Assembly (NCBI RefSeq): GCF_003007685.1
Contig: NZ_PXNN01000004.1
Span: 33,619-97,618 of the forward strand
Source of the DNA: Marinobacter halophilus
GTDB lineage: Bacteria; Pseudomonadota; Gammaproteobacteria; Pseudomonadales; Oleiphilaceae
Direction of reading: 5' to 3'
Length of the DNA: 64,000 nt
Numbering within the stretch: position 1 is the stretch's first letter; each line of letters opens with the position of its first letter. A program made the position numbers and the translations under genes. The notes beneath the pieces were generated by a model. It saw only the letters and a list, made by a program, of their open reading frames with translations. It did not search any database and was not told the DNA's origin. Below are positions 9,534 through 19,944 of the stretch, piece by piece.

Positions 9534-10096
9534 GCTCTGGGCAGGGTCACGCCGGTCTGGCCAAGGTACTTGCCGCCGCGGTCTCTGTAACTGGTTTCAC
9601 AGATCTCGTCCGATTCGAAGAACAGCATTTGGGCGACGCCTTCGTTGGCGTAAATTTTCGCGGGCAGATTGGTGGTGTTGGAAAACTCCAGGGTAACCTG
9701 GCCTTCCCATTCCGGCTCCAGCGGGGTGACGTTGACGATGATGCCGCAACGGGCGTAGGTGCTTTTGCCCAGGCAAATGGTGAGTACACTTCTGGGAATG
9801 CGGAAATACTCCACGGTGCGCGCGAGAGCGAAGCTGTTCGGCGGGATGACGCAGACGTCGCTGGTGATGTTAACGAAGCTGTTTTCGTCGAAGTTTTTGG
9901 GGTCAACGGTGGCGCTGTGGACGTTGGTGAAGATTTTGAATTCGTTGCTGCAGCGTACGTCGTAGCCATAGCTTGAGGTGCCATAGGAGATGACGCGGCC
10001 TTTTTCGTTTTCACGAACTTGCCCGGCTTCAAAGGGTTCGATCATGCCGTGTTGTTCGGCCATCCGGCGGATCCACTTATCGGACTTGATGCTCAT
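9530..10096 (-). CDS. dcd: dCTP deaminase
   Basis: Dcd deaminates dCTP to dUTP, feeding dUTPase and thymidylate synthesis. The protein is 188 residues. It has the [22 protein letters not shown] start, [12 protein letters not shown] nucleotide-binding segment, the [12 protein letters not shown] and [20 protein letters not shown] core with the catalytic Glu, and the C-terminal [11 protein letters not shown] tail. A 262-bp spacer containing a palindromic element separates it from the upstream gene mrp. Confidence 0.97.
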   Translation of the reverse strand: MSIKSDKWIRRMAEQHGMIEPFEAGQVRENEKGRVISYGTSSYGYDVRCSNEFKIFTNVHSATVDPKNFDENSFVNITSDVCVIPPNSFALARTVEYFRIPRSVLTICLGKSTYARCGIIVNVTPLEPEWEGQVTLEFSNTTNLPAKIYANEGVAQMLFFESDEICETSYRDRGGKYLGQTGVTLPRA

Positions 10097-10208
10097 GGGG
10101 GAAATTCTCGATTTAAGCTGGGAAAATTGGCGCGTAGTTTACCTGTTCCCCGGGGGTCTGTCGAAAGCTTGGAGGTCGCAGACCTTGGTCCATGCAAGCC
10201 TCGGGGCT

Positions 10209-10316
10209 GCGGTGGCAGGATTGCCTTTCCAAAAACCGCTACAAGCTCATCCATGAGCGCTTATTTCGGGCCGTCCGTGGCCCTCAAAATTTTTGGAAAG
10301 GCAATCCTGCCACCGC
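10209..10316. repeat. Long-stem palindromic element, copy 1
   Basis: Two perfectly complementary 27-bp arms (10209-10235 and 10290-10316) flank a 54-bp core. The inner arm end reads CTTTCC followed by an A run. The core holds two small hairpins, GCTCATCCATGAGC (10245-10258) and GGGCCGTCCGTGGCCC (10268-10283). Reverse-complemented, the core matches the core of copy 2 at 44 of 54 positions by hand alignment. It lies between mrp and dcd, both transcribed leftward. There is no U-tract after the outer stem, so it is not a simple intrinsic terminator. Confidence 0.9.
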
Positions 10317-10358
10317 GATCGAACAGCGGAGCGGGAACCCCGTGCCGTTTTAGTCTGT

Positions 10359-11459
10359 TTAATGCTCCGTTACAGAGACGCTGGAAATGGTGCCACTGAG
10401 ATTTCGCTCCCGTGTGGACAGTTCCGCCCCCACCCGTCGGGCAATATCGCGATAACGGAGCGCCACTTCAGAATCGGGTTCAGCCACCACGGTCGGAGAT
10501 CCACTGTCAGTCTGCTCGCGGATGGTCATGTGCAGGGGCAGCTGGCCCAGCAAGGTGGTTTGGTATTCTTCCGCGATGCGCTCGCCGCCGCCGTGACCAA
10601 ACAGGGGTTCTTCGTGGCCGCAGTTGCTGCAAATATGCACGCTCATGTTTTCGATCACACCGATCACCGGGATTTCCACTTTGCGGAAGAGTTCGATACC
10701 TTTTTTACCGTCCAGCAGGGCGATGTCTTGCGGGGTGGTGACGATGACGGCGCCGGTAACCGGAACTTTCTGGCCCAGGGTGAGCTGGATGTCGCCGGTG
10801 CCGGGGGGCATGTCGACGATGAGATAGTCGACCTCATCCCAGAGGGTTTGTTCGAGCAATTGCATCACTGCGCCGCTGACCATGGGACCGCGCCAGGCCA
10901 TGGGAGTTTTGTCGGTAGTGACGAAGGCCATGGAGTTTGCCTGCAGGCCGTGGGCCTTGATGGGCACAAAGTATTTGTTTTCACGAACATCCGGTCGTTG
11001 GCCTTCGGGCACGCCGAGCATCATGCCGATACTGGGTCCGTAAATGTCTGCGTCGAGGATGCCCACTCGGGCACCTTCAGCACTCAGGGCCAGAGCCAGG
11101 TTGACGGCGGTGGTGGATTTGCCGACGCCGCCTTTGCCGGAGGCGACGGCGACGATGTTTTTCACGCCGGCCACCGGCGCAAGGTCTTTGTTGACTTTGC
11201 AGGCGTGGATTTTCTGGCCCACGTGAACCTCGGCGCTTTCAACGCCGTCGACAAACTCAAGAGCGTTGGCGACGATCTGTTTGAGACCGCCGGCGATGCC
11301 TTTGGACGGGTACGGCAGTTCGATCATCAGGGTGACTTTGCCGCTGTCGTCTGCACCCAGGGATTTCACCGCGCCCAGCTCGTAAAGGTCTTTGTTGAGG
11401 TAGGGGTCCCGGTATTCGCGGACGGCGGCTTCAAGTGCCTGCTGGGAAATCTGGGTCAT
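10359..11459 (-). CDS. mrp: Mrp/ApbC iron-sulfur cluster carrier ATPase
   Basis: A 366-residue P-loop NTPase that binds and transfers Fe-S clusters to apoproteins (Mrp/ApbC). An N-terminal MIP18-like domain (residues 1-90, with YRDPYLNKDLYELGAVKS) is followed by the deviant Walker A GKGGVGKST at 108-116, DADIYGPSIGMMLG, DYLIVDMPPGTGD and a CSNCGHEEPLFG segment holding the cluster-binding CxxC. The start at 11459 has GGAG upstream; the frame continues upstream without family similarity. It is divergent from metG across 180 bp, the usual gammaproteobacterial arrangement. Confidence 0.95.
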   Translation of the reverse strand: MTQISQQALEAAVREYRDPYLNKDLYELGAVKSLGADDSGKVTLMIELPYPSKGIAGGLKQIVANALEFVDGVESAEVHVGQKIHACKVNKDLAPVAGVKNIVAVASGKGGVGKSTTAVNLALALSAEGARVGILDADIYGPSIGMMLGVPEGQRPDVRENKYFVPIKAHGLQANSMAFVTTDKTPMAWRGPMVSGAVMQLLEQTLWDEVDYLIVDMPPGTGDIQLTLGQKVPVTGAVIVTTPQDIALLDGKKGIELFRKVEIPVIGVIENMSVHICSNCGHEEPLFGHGGGERIAEEYQTTLLGQLPLHMTIREQTDSGSPTVVAEPDSEVALRYRDIARRVGAELSTRERNLSGTISSVSVTEH

Positions 11460-11639
11460 CGGGTTCTCCGGAATAAGCCAATCACCTTGAATGCAGGTGA
11501 AAAATGATGGCTTGAAAGGTATCATCTGTGGCCGTTTCTGACCACATGGGGTCTTTACCTGGAACAATCCATTCCGATTGCTGCCAGAACCCCGTTTATC
11601 TTTTTCCAACCCGCATCAACATAAGGTTCGGACATCACC

Positions 11640-13670
11640 ATGACGCAAGCGAGCAAGCAACAGCGCGACATTCTGGTTACCAGCGCCCTGCCCTACGCCA
11701 ACGGCCCCATCCATCTTGGGCATCTGCTGGAATACATTCAGACCGATATCTGGGTGCGCTACCAGAATATGCGAGGCCACAACTGCTACTACGTTTGCGC
11801 CGATGATGCCCACGGTACTGCAATCATGCTCAGGGCCGAGCGTGAGGGCATAACGCCGGAGCAGCTGATTGACCGGATTCGCCAAGAGCACCAGGAAGAC
11901 TTTTCCGGCTTCCATATCCGCTTCGACAACTACCATTCTACCCACTCAGAAGAAAACCGGTTCTTTTCCGAGTACATTTACCGGCAACTGCAGCAAAACG
12001 GGCATATTGCAACGCGCAAGATTACCCAGTTTTTTGACCCTGAGAAGGAAATGTTCCTGGCGGACCGCTTCATCAAGGGCACCTGCCCCAAGTGCAAGAC
12101 CGAAGACCAGTACGGTGACAACTGTGAAGCCTGCGGCGCCACCTACACGCCGGCCGAGCTGATCAACCCGCGCTCGGCGGTCTCTGGCGCCACGCCGGTG
12201 GAGAAGGAATCCGAGCACTATTTCTTCAAACTGCCGGAGTTCCATGACTTCCTGAGCAAGTGGACCCGCAGTGGTGCTCTGCAGCCGCAGGTGGCCAACA
12301 AGCTGGCTGAGTGGCTGGATGCCGGCTTGCAGGAATGGGACATCAGCCGGGACGCACCCTATTTCGGCTTCGAAATTCCGGATGCACCGGGCAAATACTT
12401 TTACGTGTGGCTGGACGCGCCGATTGGCTACCTGGCCAGTTTCAAGAACCTGTGCAACCGTGTGGGCATTGATTTCGAACACTTCTGGAAGAAAGATTCT
12501 ACGGCCGAGGTTTATCACTTCATCGGCAAAGACATCATCAACTTCCACGCGCTGTTCTGGCCGTCCATGCTGCACGACGCCGGTTTCCGCACGCCTACGG
12601 CGGTCTGGGCGCACGGCTTTGTGACGGTCAACGGCAAGAAGATGTCCAAGTCCCGCGGGACTTTCATCATGGCCCGCACTTATCTGGATCATCTGGACCC
12701 CGAATACCTGCGCTATTACTTTGCCGCCAAGCTGACCGGCGGTGTTGATGACATGGATCTGAACCTGGAAGACTTCGCCGCTCGGGTCAACTCGGACCTG
12801 GTGGGCAAGGTCGTCAACATCGCCAGTCGCAGCGCCGGTTTCATCACCAAGCGCTTTGATGGCAAGCTGGGCAAAGTGACCGAGCAGGACAAGTTGAAAG
12901 AATTCATTGATGCCGGTGAACAGATCGCCGAGTTTTATGAAACCCGCGAGTTTGGCCGCGCCATGCGCCGGATTATGGAGCTGGCCGACATCGCCAACCA
13001 GTACGTGAACGACGAGCAGCCGTGGGTGATTGCCAAGCAGGAAGGACAAGATGACAGGCTGCAGGCCATCTGCACCAACGCCCTCAACATGTTCCGGCTG
13101 CTGATGACCTATCTGACACCGGTGCTGCCGAAAACCGCTCAGGCGTCTGCCTCTTTCCTGAACGACCGCATGGACTGGAACCAGCGTACACACCTGCTGG
13201 AAGATCACGGCATCGACAAATTTAAGCCGCTGATGAGCCGGGTCGACATGACCCAAGTCGACAAAATGCTGGACGCCTCAAAAGCGGAAATGTCCGTCGC
13301 GATCGGGCATCCGGCCCCGGCAGCCGACCTGGAGCCCATCGCCGATGAAATCGAGTTCGGGGATTTCGCAAAAGTGGATCTTCGGGTAGTCAAAATCGTG
13401 AAAGCCGAGCATGTGGAGGGCGCTGACAAACTTCTACGCCTTACTCTTGACGTAGGGCATGGCGAGCGCAACGTATTTGCTGGTATCAAGTCAGCGTACA
13501 AACCGGAAGAACTGGAAGGCCGAATGACGATCATGGTGGCCAACCTGAAGCCCCGTAAAATGAAGTTCGGCATGTCCGAAGGTATGGTTCTGGCAGCCGG
13601 CCCGGGTGGTAAGGACATTTTCATCCTGTCCCCGGATTCCGGCTCTACGCCGGGCATGCGGGTTATGTAA
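11640..13670 (+). CDS. metG: Methionine--tRNA ligase
   Basis: A 676-residue class I synthetase that charges tRNA-Met and initiator tRNA. The signature [10 protein letters not shown] (HIGH-type) is near residue 20, a zinc-binding knuckle [18 protein letters not shown] near 145-162, and KMSKSRG in the catalytic domain. The C-terminal 110 residues form the appended EMAP/Trbp111-like tRNA-binding domain ([19 protein letters not shown]), making this the long dimeric form. rsxA begins 24 bp downstream. Confidence 0.98.
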   Translation: MTQASKQQRDILVTSALPYANGPIHLGHLLEYIQTDIWVRYQNMRGHNCYYVCADDAHGTAIMLRAEREGITPEQLIDRIRQEHQEDFSGFHIRFDNYHSTHSEENRFFSEYIYRQLQQNGHIATRKITQFFDPEKEMFLADRFIKGTCPKCKTEDQYGDNCEACGATYTPAELINPRSAVSGATPVEKESEHYFFKLPEFHDFLSKWTRSGALQPQVANKLAEWLDAGLQEWDISRDAPYFGFEIPDAPGKYFYVWLDAPIGYLASFKNLCNRVGIDFEHFWKKDSTAEVYHFIGKDIINFHALFWPSMLHDAGFRTPTAVWAHGFVTVNGKKMSKSRGTFIMARTYLDHLDPEYLRYYFAAKLTGGVDDMDLNLEDFAARVNSDLVGKVVNIASRSAGFITKRFDGKLGKVTEQDKLKEFIDAGEQIAEFYETREFGRAMRRIMELADIANQYVNDEQPWVIAKQEGQDDRLQAICTNALNMFRLLMTYLTPVLPKTAQASASFLNDRMDWNQRTHLLEDHGIDKFKPLMSRVDMTQVDKMLDASKAEMSVAIGHPAPAADLEPIADEIEFGDFAKVDLRVVKIVKAEHVEGADKLLRLTLDVGHGERNVFAGIKSAYKPEELEGRMTIMVANLKPRKMKFGMSEGMVLAAGPGGKDIFILSPDSGSTPGMRVM

Positions 13671-13694
13671 GCAGTCACAGGCAGAGACGCTCCG

Positions 13695-14276
13695 ATGACA
13701 GAGTATTTGCTGATACTGGTCAGTACCATCCTGGTGAATAACTTCGTGCTGGTGCAGTTCCTCGGGCTGTGCCCGTTCATGGGAGTCTCCGGCAAGCTGG
13801 AGACCGCCATGGGCATGTCGCTGGCCACCACGTTTGTGCTGACACTGGCTTCGGTGTGCAGCTATCTGGCCTACACCTATCTGCTGGAACCGCTGGACCT
13901 GGCGTTTCTGCGGACCATCACCTTCATTCTGGTGATAGCCGTGGTGGTTCAGTTCACCGAAATGGTGGTGCGCAAGACCAGCCCTCTGCTGTACCGGGTG
14001 CTGGGTATCTTTTTGCCACTGATCACCACCAACTGTGCTGTGCTGGGCGTTGCCCTGCTCAACATCAACAAGAACAACAACTTCGTTGAATCGGTGCTGT
14101 ACGGTTTTGGTGCGGCCGCGGGTTTCTCACTGGTGCTGGTGCTGTTTGCCGCCATGCGTGAACGAATTGCGGTGTCTGATGTGCCGGTGGCCTTCCGTGG
14201 CGCCTCTATCGGCCTCATCACTGCGGGTCTGATGGCTTTGGCATTTCTGGGCTTTACCGGCCTGGTCGCCGTCTGA
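13695..14276 (+). CDS. rsxA: Electron transport complex subunit RsxA/RnfA
   Basis: A 193-residue membrane protein with six hydrophobic segments, first of six Rsx (Rnf) genes. The complex couples NADH/ferredoxin electron transfer to ion movement; in E. coli it keeps SoxR reduced. The conserved Cys residues in LGLCPFMG (C26) and TTNCAVLG (C114) are those that, in published Rnf structures, help hold a 2Fe-2S cluster between RnfA and RnfE. The order A-B-C-D-G-E followed by nth is standard. Confidence 0.96.
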   Translation: MTEYLLILVSTILVNNFVLVQFLGLCPFMGVSGKLETAMGMSLATTFVLTLASVCSYLAYTYLLEPLDLAFLRTITFILVIAVVVQFTEMVVRKTSPLLYRVLGIFLPLITTNCAVLGVALLNINKNNNFVESVLYGFGAAAGFSLVLVLFAAMRERIAVSDVPVAFRGASIGLITAGLMALAFLGFTGLVAV

Positions 14277-14289
14277 CGGAGCAGTTTTT

Positions 14290-14868
14290 ATGTGGATGAG
14301 TTTCCTGATTGCTGTTGCTGTGCTGCTCGCCCTGGCCCTGGTTTTCGGCGGGCTGCTCGGCTTTGCGTCAGAAAAATTCAAGGTAGAAGGCAATCCGCTG
14401 GTAGACCAGATAGACAGCCTGCTGCCCCAGACCCAGTGTGGCCAGTGTGGCTTTCCAGGTTGTCGACCTTACGCCGAAGCGATTTCCAACGGTGAGGCCA
14501 TCAACAAATGCCCGCCCGGTGGTGAAACCACGATCAAAGCCCTGGCCGACCTGCTCGACGTCGAGCCGCAGCCGTTGGATGCTGAACATGGCGCTGCGCA
14601 GGTCAAAAGGGTAGCCGTTATCCGCGAAGACGAATGCATTGGCTGCACCAAGTGCATCCAGGCCTGCCCGGTCGATGCCATCCTCGGCGCCGCCAAACAC
14701 ATGCATACGGTGATCGAGAGTGAGTGCACCGGCTGCGACCTGTGCGTAGAACCCTGCCCTGTTGATTGCATAGATATGATCACCATCCAACCTGACATTC
14801 GCAGCTGGACCTGGACACCCCCCAAACCAGAAATCATTGCCACCGACCGCCAGGGAGCCAGTGCCTGA
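14290..14868 (+). CDS. rsxB: Electron transport complex subunit RsxB/RnfB
   Basis: A 192-residue iron-sulfur protein anchored by one N-terminal membrane helix (residues 3-25). [17 protein letters not shown]...CPPGG cluster of cysteines forms the N-terminal 4Fe-4S site, and two ferredoxin motifs follow: [12 protein letters not shown] and [12 protein letters not shown]. It passes electrons within the Rsx complex. Its stop overlaps the rsxC start (TGATG). Confidence 0.96.
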   Translation: MWMSFLIAVAVLLALALVFGGLLGFASEKFKVEGNPLVDQIDSLLPQTQCGQCGFPGCRPYAEAISNGEAINKCPPGGETTIKALADLLDVEPQPLDAEHGAAQVKRVAVIREDECIGCTKCIQACPVDAILGAAKHMHTVIESECTGCDLCVEPCPVDCIDMITIQPDIRSWTWTPPKPEIIATDRQGASA

Positions 14869-16697
14869 TGAGTCAGTTATGGGATTTTGCCGGCGGCGTA
14901 CACCCGGCCGAGCACAAGCATCAGTCCACCAGCCGCCCGATTCGTGCGGCCGGCATACCGGAGCGCCTGATTCTTCCCCTCCAGCAGCACATAGGTGAAC
15001 CGGCAGAAGCCATTGTTCGCGTAGGTGACCGGGTACTCAAAGGCCAGAAAATCGCCGAGGTGAAGACCGGCATGGGGGTGCCGGTCCACGCTCCCACCTC
15101 TGGCATAATCGACGCCATTGAACTACTGCCAGTACCTCACCCCTCCGGCATGGCAGACTGGTGCATCGTCCTGAAGCCGGATGGTGAAGACCAATGGGGC
15201 GAACACCAACCGGTCAGCGATTACCACAAGCTTGAACGCGAGCAGGTGTTGGACATGATTCGCGAGGCGGGCATTGCCGGCTTGGGCGGCGCCGGTTTCC
15301 CGACTGACATTAAGCTGCGCCCGCCCAGGGATCGCAAGGTTGAAACCCTGATTCTGAATGGCGCCGAATGCGAGCCCTATATCACCGCCGATGACATGAC
15401 CATGCGCGAACACGCGGCGGAAGTGGTGGCTGGCATGAAGGTGATGGCCTGGATTCTGCGCCCATCACGCTGTGTCATTGGCATTGAAGACAACAAACCG
15501 CAAGCCATCACCGCCATGCGCGATGCGGTCCAGGGCACCCAGATCGAGATCGCGGTGGTGCCCACAAAATATCCGTCCGGCGGTGAGAAACAACTTATCC
15601 GGATTCTGACTGGCCTGGAAGTTCCCAGTGGCGGCATTCCCGCCGATATCGGAGTGATGTGCCAGAACGTGGGTACGGCGATGGCAGTCTCACGCGCAAT
15701 CTTTGAGGGCAAGCCACTGATTTCGCGCGTGTTCACCATTACCGGTGAAGCGGTACGGCAACCCGGCAACTTCGAAGTGTTGATTGGCTCGCCGATCAGC
15801 GATCTTTTGGTAGAAGCCGGACTGCAAGCCGATCAGCTGAACCGATTGGTGCTGGGCGGGCCTATGATGGGTTACACCCTGACCACTGATACCGTTCCGG
15901 TGGTTAAAACCTCCAACTGTGTCATTGCAGCAACCGCAGCCGAGCTGCCACCCCCCCCGCCAGAGCAACCCTGCATTCGCTGCGGGCAGTGCGCCGAAGT
16001 TTGCCCCATGGAGCTCTTGCCACAACAACTGTTCTGGTATTCGAAGGCAACGGAGTTTGAAAAAGCCGAACACCTGAACCTGTTCGATTGCATCGAGTGT
16101 GGCGCCTGTTCCTTCGTTTGCCCGAGCTCTATTCCGCTGGTGCAGTACTACCGCTTCGCGAAAGATGAGGTTCGCACCCAACGAGCCGAGCAGTTGAAGT
16201 CAGACCGCGCACGTGAGCGTTTCGAGGCCCGCCAGGCACGCCTGGAACGTGAGCAACAGGAAAAGGAACTGCGACGTAAAGAGCGGGCCAAAGCCGCTGC
16301 AGTGGCGCAGGCGCAAAAACAGATAGAAGCCGAGCAAACCGTTGCCCAGGGTGATGCAGCGGATAACCGTGACGCCAAGGCAGCGCTGGTGCAACAGGCT
16401 CTGGAACGGAAAAAAGCCAAGACGGCAGCGCCACCAGAAGCCATCCAGCAGACGCCTTCACAACCGGCAAACAAAACGGACATTGACGCACTGGAAAAAC
16501 AACTGATGCAGGCTGAGGCCAAGCTGAACACCATGCAAGGCATGCTGGACGAGGCCAAAGCCCAGCAGGCTGATAACGTCGACAAGCTGGAACGGGCGGT
16601 CGCCAAGAACCATGACCGGGTTGAACGCGCCCGGGAAGCACTGACCGACGCTCAAAAACGAGCGGGCGCCGAGCCTGCCCCGCAGCTGTCCGAGTAA
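14868..16697 (+). CDS. rsxC: Electron transport complex subunit RsxC/RnfC
   Basis: A 609-residue peripheral subunit, the NADH-side part of the complex. The N-terminal RnfC barrel (residues 1-130) precedes an NuoF-like region with GLGGAGFPTDIKL and NGAECEPYITADD, and then two ferredoxin motifs, CIRCGQCAEVCP and CIECGACSFVCP. From about residue 440 the chain is highly charged and Ala/Gln/Lys-rich, a probable coiled coil of variable length. It is shorter than the E. coli protein, mostly in that tail. Confidence 0.95.
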   Translation: MSQLWDFAGGVHPAEHKHQSTSRPIRAAGIPERLILPLQQHIGEPAEAIVRVGDRVLKGQKIAEVKTGMGVPVHAPTSGIIDAIELLPVPHPSGMADWCIVLKPDGEDQWGEHQPVSDYHKLEREQVLDMIREAGIAGLGGAGFPTDIKLRPPRDRKVETLILNGAECEPYITADDMTMREHAAEVVAGMKVMAWILRPSRCVIGIEDNKPQAITAMRDAVQGTQIEIAVVPTKYPSGGEKQLIRILTGLEVPSGGIPADIGVMCQNVGTAMAVSRAIFEGKPLISRVFTITGEAVRQPGNFEVLIGSPISDLLVEAGLQADQLNRLVLGGPMMGYTLTTDTVPVVKTSNCVIAATAAELPPPPPEQPCIRCGQCAEVCPMELLPQQLFWYSKATEFEKAEHLNLFDCIECGACSFVCPSSIPLVQYYRFAKDEVRTQRAEQLKSDRARERFEARQARLEREQQEKELRRKERAKAAAVAQAQKQIEAEQTVAQGDAADNRDAKAALVQQALERKKAKTAAPPEAIQQTPSQPANKTDIDALEKQLMQAEAKLNTMQGMLDEAKAQQADNVDKLERAVAKNHDRVERAREALTDAQKRAGAEPAPQLSE

Positions 16698-16715
16698 CCC
16701 ACTGCAGGATCACTC

Positions 16716-17768
16716 ATGGCATTAGTTCAACAATCATCACCCCATGCCCACAATGCCCGGCCTACGTCCCGGGTCATGCTCTGGGTCATATTGGCCGCCA
16801 TCCCGGGGCTGGTGGCCCAGACCGTGTTTTTTGGCTGGGGCAATCTGATCAATGTAGTCTGGTGTGTGGTAATCGCAATGGCTGCAGAGGCCACCATTCT
16901 GAAGCTGCGTGACAAACCAATCGTGTTTTTCCTGAAAGACAATACCGCCGCTGTCACTGGCTTGCTACTGGGTTTGTCTCTGCCCCAGTTTGCGCCCTGG
17001 TGGGTGTCTGGCATTGCTGTGATATCTGCTATCGTCGTGGCCAAACAGCTTTATGGCGGGCTCGGCTCCAACCCCTTCAACCCGGCCATGGTGGGTTATG
17101 CCTTGGTGCTGATTTCCTTTCCGGTGGCGATGACCACCAACTGGGCACAGCCGGCCACCTTGTGGGCAGGGGCGCCAGGTTTTGGTGAGACCCTGGCAAC
17201 CATCTTTTCCTCCAGCCAGACCAGCGTTGATGCGTGGACCATGGCCACTCCGTTGGACGAATACAAACACAAGATCGCCAGCCACACTGCAGCAGAAGTG
17301 TTGGAACACCCGACCTTTGGTGATCTGGTCGCACGGGGCTGGGAATGGGTCAACCTGGCTTTCCTGGCAGGCGGCCTGCTGCTGGTCTGGCTCAGAATCA
17401 TTACCTGGCACATTCCGGTGGCCTTTCTGGCGGCCATCGCCATCATGAGTCTGGCCTTCGGTTACAACGCCGACCAATACGCGCCACTGCAACTGCACCT
17501 GCTGGCCGGTGGCACCATGCTCGGGGCCTTCTTCATCGCCACTGATCCGGTGTCTGCGGCCACCAGCCATCAGGGCAAGCTCATCTACGGGGCTGGCATC
17601 GGGGTGTTGATCTATCTAATCCGGACCTGGGGCAATTATCCCGATGCAGTCGCCTTCAGTGTGCTTCTGATGAATTTTGCCGTGCCTTTTATCGACCACT
17701 ACACGCCACCCAGAACCTACGGCCATCACAAGCCTCGGCGTGGCGCACCCGGCAAGAGTGGAGGCTGA
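16716..17768 (+). CDS. rsxD: Electron transport complex subunit RsxD/RnfD
   Basis: A 350-residue polytopic membrane subunit of the NqrB/RnfD family with around nine hydrophobic segments. It shows the [18 protein letters not shown] segment and the [13 protein letters not shown] motif typical of the family; members carry covalent FMN on a Thr and form part of the ion pathway. It lies 18 bp after rsxC and 3 bp before rsxG. Confidence 0.94.
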   Translation: MALVQQSSPHAHNARPTSRVMLWVILAAIPGLVAQTVFFGWGNLINVVWCVVIAMAAEATILKLRDKPIVFFLKDNTAAVTGLLLGLSLPQFAPWWVSGIAVISAIVVAKQLYGGLGSNPFNPAMVGYALVLISFPVAMTTNWAQPATLWAGAPGFGETLATIFSSSQTSVDAWTMATPLDEYKHKIASHTAAEVLEHPTFGDLVARGWEWVNLAFLAGGLLLVWLRIITWHIPVAFLAAIAIMSLAFGYNADQYAPLQLHLLAGGTMLGAFFIATDPVSAATSHQGKLIYGAGIGVLIYLIRTWGNYPDAVAFSVLLMNFAVPFIDHYTPPRTYGHHKPRRGAPGKSGG

Positions 17769-17771
17769 ACC

Positions 17772-18473
17772 ATGAATGCAATCACCAGCTCCATTCGCAG
17801 CAGCGCCATCGGTCTTGGTCTGTTTGCCGTGATTACCGGAGGCACCATTGCCCTGACTCAGGGCATTACCAAAGACCGGATTCAGGAACAGGCAGCCCGG
17901 GCCGAAGCCAGCGCCCTGTTCGAGATCATTCCCGAACACCAACACGACAACGATTTGCTGCGCGACGTGGTGACCCTGCCCGCCAGCAATCGACTGCCTG
18001 GCAGCGGACCAGTCAACGTCTGGGTGGCAAGGCGTAACGGTCAGCCCATTGGCATTATCATGCCGGCGCTGGCTCCGGACGGCTACTCCGGGGAAATCCG
18101 GTTACTGGTCGGCCTTGATCTGGACGGCCGGGTGCTGGGTGTGCGGGTAACCAGCCACCGGGAAACTCCCGGCCTGGGTGACCGGATCGAGACCCGAAAA
18201 TCCGGCTGGGTGCACGATTTTGACGGGCGCTCTCTGGGCGATCCACCCGCCAATCAATGGAACGTCAAGAAGAACGGCGGTGTCTTCGATCAGTTCACCG
18301 GGGCCACCATTACCCCCCGGGCCGTGATCAAGGCCGTCCAGCGCTCTCTGGCTTATTTTCGCCAGAACCGGGAGGTGATTCGAGGCCGCCTGAACGAACC
18401 CGCCTCGCCTCGGAACCAAAAACTGATCCCGGAAGCCATTGCCGGTGAATCCAACCCTGCGGAGCATTCCTGA
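17772..18473 (+). CDS. rsxG: Electron transport complex subunit RsxG/RnfG
   Basis: A 233-residue subunit with one N-terminal membrane helix and a periplasmic FMN-binding domain. The family motif around the flavinylated Thr is visible as [11 protein letters not shown]. The preceding [13 protein letters not shown] segment is also conserved. It sits directly between rsxD and rsxE. Confidence 0.94.
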   Translation: MNAITSSIRSSAIGLGLFAVITGGTIALTQGITKDRIQEQAARAEASALFEIIPEHQHDNDLLRDVVTLPASNRLPGSGPVNVWVARRNGQPIGIIMPALAPDGYSGEIRLLVGLDLDGRVLGVRVTSHRETPGLGDRIETRKSGWVHDFDGRSLGDPPANQWNVKKNGGVFDQFTGATITPRAVIKAVQRSLAYFRQNREVIRGRLNEPASPRNQKLIPEAIAGESNPAEHS

Positions 18474-18475
18474 TC

Positions 18476-19192
18476 ATGGCCACAAAATCATCCGGTGAAA
18501 TCATCAAGGACGGCCTGTGGACCAACAACCCGGCACTGGTCCAGGTACTCGGACTGTGCCCGCTGCTGGCGGTCACCAGCACCGTGGTCAACGCCATTGG
18601 CCTGGGTATCGCCACCCTCATGGTGCTGATGGGCTCAAACCTATCGGTCTCCCTCATTCGCAATTTCGTTAACGAGTCGGTACGGCTGCCGGCATTCGTC
18701 ATGATCATCGCCTCGTTCGTGACCTGCGCTGAACTACTGATGCAGGCCTTTACCTACGAGCTCTATCAGATTCTGGGTATTTTTATCCCGCTGATTGTCA
18801 CCAACTGCGCTATTCTGGGCCGGGCCGATGCCTTTGCCTCCAAGAACCCACCATTACCCGCGTTGCTCGACGGCGCCATGATGGGACTGGGCTTTCTGGC
18901 AGTGCTGATCATTCTGGGCGGCCTGCGCGAACTGGTTGGCCAGGGTACGCTGTTTGCGGACATGCACCTGCTGCTGGGCCCGATGGCTTCGAACTGGGTA
19001 ATTGAACCGTTTGAACACTATCCGGACATGCTGTTCATGGTCCTGCCCCCTGGGGCCTTTGTGGGTCTGGGCCTGCTGATCGCCCTGAAAAACGGCATCG
19101 ATCATCGCCTGAAAGAACGAAAGATTGCGGCAGAACCTGCCCCAGCCGGAACCGGCAGCAAAAGGGTAAGGGTGACCGGCAATGTTTCCTGA
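18476..19192 (+). CDS. rsxE: Electron transport complex subunit RsxE/RnfE
   Basis: A 238-residue membrane subunit homologous to RsxA, with about six hydrophobic segments. It has the paired Cys motifs LGLCPLLA (C28) and VTNCAILG, which pair with those of RsxA around a 2Fe-2S cluster in known structures. It starts 2 bp after rsxG and ends 43 bp before nth. Confidence 0.95.
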   Translation: MATKSSGEIIKDGLWTNNPALVQVLGLCPLLAVTSTVVNAIGLGIATLMVLMGSNLSVSLIRNFVNESVRLPAFVMIIASFVTCAELLMQAFTYELYQILGIFIPLIVTNCAILGRADAFASKNPPLPALLDGAMMGLGFLAVLIILGGLRELVGQGTLFADMHLLLGPMASNWVIEPFEHYPDMLFMVLPPGAFVGLGLLIALKNGIDHRLKERKIAAEPAPAGTGSKRVRVTGNVS

Positions 19193-19235
19193 AATTTGCG
19201 CCTGAACCTGGCCATTACCCTGCACCAGGACAACG

Positions 19236-19874
19236 ATGAACAAAGAAAAACGTACCGAGATTTTTACACGGCTGAGGGATGAAAATCCCGAGCCCACGAC
19301 CGAGCTGAATTACAGCAATCCCTTCGAGTTGCTGATCGCCGTGATTCTGTCAGCCCAGGCTACGGATGTTGGCGTCAACAAAGCCACCGACAAACTGTAC
19401 CCGGTGGCGAATACCCCTGAGGCCATATATGGACTGGGTGTAAACGGCCTGAAGGAATACATAAAGACCATTGGCTTGTTCAACAGTAAGGCTGAAAATG
19501 TCATCAAGACCTGCAAAATCCTGATCGACAAGCATAACAGCCAGGTACCGGATAACCGGGAAGACCTGGAAGCCCTGCCCGGTGTCGGCAGAAAGACCGC
19601 CAACGTAGTGTTAAATACCGCCTTCCGCCAGCCCGCCATGGCGGTGGATACGCACATATTCCGAGTCTCGAACCGGACCGGGATTGCGCCTGGAAAGAAC
19701 GTCGTGGAAGTGGAAAAACGGCTGATGCGGCTGGTCCCGAAAGACTTCCTGATGGACGCTCATCACTGGCTGATTTTGCATGGCCGGTACACCTGCACCG
19801 CTCGAAAGCCGAAATGCGGGGCATGCATGATCGAAGATCTGTGCGAATTCAGGCAAAAGCGGGATTATCAATAA
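19236..19874 (+). CDS. nth: Endonuclease III
   Basis: A 212-residue DNA glycosylase/AP lyase that removes oxidised pyrimidines. It has the helix-hairpin-helix LPGVGRKTANVVLN with the catalytic Lys in GVGRKTA, the VDTHIFRVSNRTG segment with the conserved Asp, and the C-terminal 4Fe-4S loop C-x6-C-x2-C-x5-C. Its place after rsxE matches enterobacteria and pseudomonads. A bidirectional terminator follows. Confidence 0.97.
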   Translation: MNKEKRTEIFTRLRDENPEPTTELNYSNPFELLIAVILSAQATDVGVNKATDKLYPVANTPEAIYGLGVNGLKEYIKTIGLFNSKAENVIKTCKILIDKHNSQVPDNREDLEALPGVGRKTANVVLNTAFRQPAMAVDTHIFRVSNRTGIAPGKNVVEVEKRLMRLVPKDFLMDAHHWLILHGRYTCTARKPKCGACMIEDLCEFRQKRDYQ

Positions 19875-19899
19875 CTCGGCGGGCGGGCATCCCTCTAAC

Positions 19900-19928
19900 A
19901 AAAACGCCGGCAAGTGCCGGCGCTTTTG
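19900..19928. terminator. Bidirectional intrinsic terminator
   Basis: CGCCGGC and GCCGGCG form a 7-bp stem with an AAGT loop, flanked by AAAA on the left and CTTTT on the right. It lies between the convergent nth and chalcone-isomerase-like genes and can serve both. Confidence 0.85.
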
Positions 19929-19944
19929 AATCAGACGAGAGCAA

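Noticed and set aside
10209..10316. Palindromic elements as ordinary intrinsic terminators
   Set aside because: Outer stems are not followed by U-tracts on either strand, and the shared inner cores and locus-specific arms are not terminator traits.
10293..11507. 404-codon antisense frame over mrp
   Set aside because: It begins inside palindromic copy 1 and is the mirror of conserved mrp codons.
11946..13256. 436-codon antisense frame over metG
   Set aside because: metG is complete and conserved on the other strand; the antisense frame has low-complexity composition and no ribosome binding site.
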